From assembly GCF_003353055.1 (NCBI RefSeq), contig NZ_QKWJ01000007.1, forward strand, positions 153,780 to 217,779: DNA of 64,000 nucleotides. Reading direction: 5' to 3'. Below the pieces are notes generated by a model. The model searched no databases. It was not told the DNA's origin and saw only the letters and a list, made by a program, of their open reading frames with translations. This DNA comes from Cupriavidus lacunae (GTDB lineage Bacteria; Pseudomonadota; Gammaproteobacteria; Burkholderiales; Burkholderiaceae). Position 1 is the stretch's first letter. Each line of letters begins with the position of its first letter. Position numbers and translations under genes: made by a program. This document shows, in pieces, positions 63,719 through 64,000 of this stretch.

Positions 63719-64000
63719 GTACTGCCCGCTACGCTTGGCGCCAGGTCAGTTCAATCCGCCGGGGTTCTGCGCCATGCTGTGCTGCTTCTGGACCAGCACA
63801 AACGGTGCTCCCACACGCAGTCTGTGTGCATTCGCCAAGCCAGGTTAATTACTGGTCTCTTGGACAGGTGAAATCCAGCCTAGGAGTCCGTCGGACTTGA
63901 GCCCGAGGGAATCCGATGGATCGGTGCGCCGCGGCTTTTGAGACGGTGTCGCGCTGATCGAGCGTTCTCAGCGGTTGGCGAGTCTCCACGAGGGCGTATC
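63719..64000. other. Unexplained end of the window
   Basis: About 280 bp with no convincing complete gene. On the minus strand there are two short open pieces, one ending VLVQKQHSMAQNPGGLN and another ending LLGWISPVQETSN before TAA at 63846-63848. The palindrome AGTCCG-T-CGGACT lies at 63886-63898. These could be a gene remnant or the edge of a mobile element continuing past 64000, but I cannot identify either. Confidence 0.35.

Overview
The window is GC-rich, tightly packed chromosomal DNA of a betaproteobacterium. Gene content and order point to Burkholderiaceae, most likely Cupriavidus or a close Ralstonia relative. The main evidence is the block ndk-rlmN-pilF-rodZ-ispG-hisS, the stationary-phase block surE-pcm-nlpD-rpoS, the block dnaX-ybaB-recR, a Burkholderiales-type porin, Bug-family binding proteins and a class II ribonucleotide reductase. 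The genus is inferred from recognised families, not from a database match. No CRISPR array, prophage, intact insertion sequence or replication origin was seen.

Layout. 1-5.7 kb (minus): hisS (cut by the window edge), ispG, rodZ, pilF, rlmN and ndk, probably one operon read from ndk. 6.0-9.2 kb: a BI-1/YccA membrane protein, the 23S rRNA methyltransferase RlmD and an EEP-family hydrolase. 9.2-13.8 kb (minus): surE, pcm, nlpD, rpoS and a PolB-like exonuclease. 14-18.8 kb: a quinone oxidoreductase, then a porin divergent from a TctD/TctE-like two-component system. 18.8-26.1 kb (minus): a NitT/TauT-type ABC importer, then a Bug binding protein, an HMG-CoA-lyase-like enzyme, a CaiB-type CoA transferase and a LysR regulator, which look like a small acid-catabolism module. 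26.2-32.5 kb: recR, ybaB, dnaX, B12-dependent nrdJ and, on the plus strand, the 4.5S signal recognition particle RNA. 32.6-39.6 kb: the recombination helicase-nuclease AddA/AddB and a 90-residue unknown. 40-47.4 kb (plus): trxA, rho, an MtfA-type peptidase, zinc-independent ribosomal protein L31, an ArnT-like glycosyltransferase, a MATE exporter and a decayed GntR regulator. 47.4-50.2 kb (minus): two copies of a tRNA-Ala/Glu/Asp operon, then gltX. 50.4-64 kb: a patatin-like lipoprotein, an NlpC/P60 hydrolase, the yejABEF peptide importer, fabI, an MFS exporter, an old-yellow-enzyme oxidoreductase divergent from a LysR regulator, two tiny overlapping genes, a DUF1488 gene and an unexplained tail.

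Most of the window is core housekeeping. The parts most worth following up are short: five 11-bp phased repeats in the leader of the NlpC/P60 gene; an overlapping pair of 56- and 45-residue genes near 63 kb; the duplicated tRNA operon beside gltX, each copy with its own promoter and terminator; a terminator-like hairpin directly ahead of the TctD-like regulator; and the Bug/lyase/CoA-transferase module of unknown substrate. Most other long open frames are antisense shadows of real genes in high-GC DNA.
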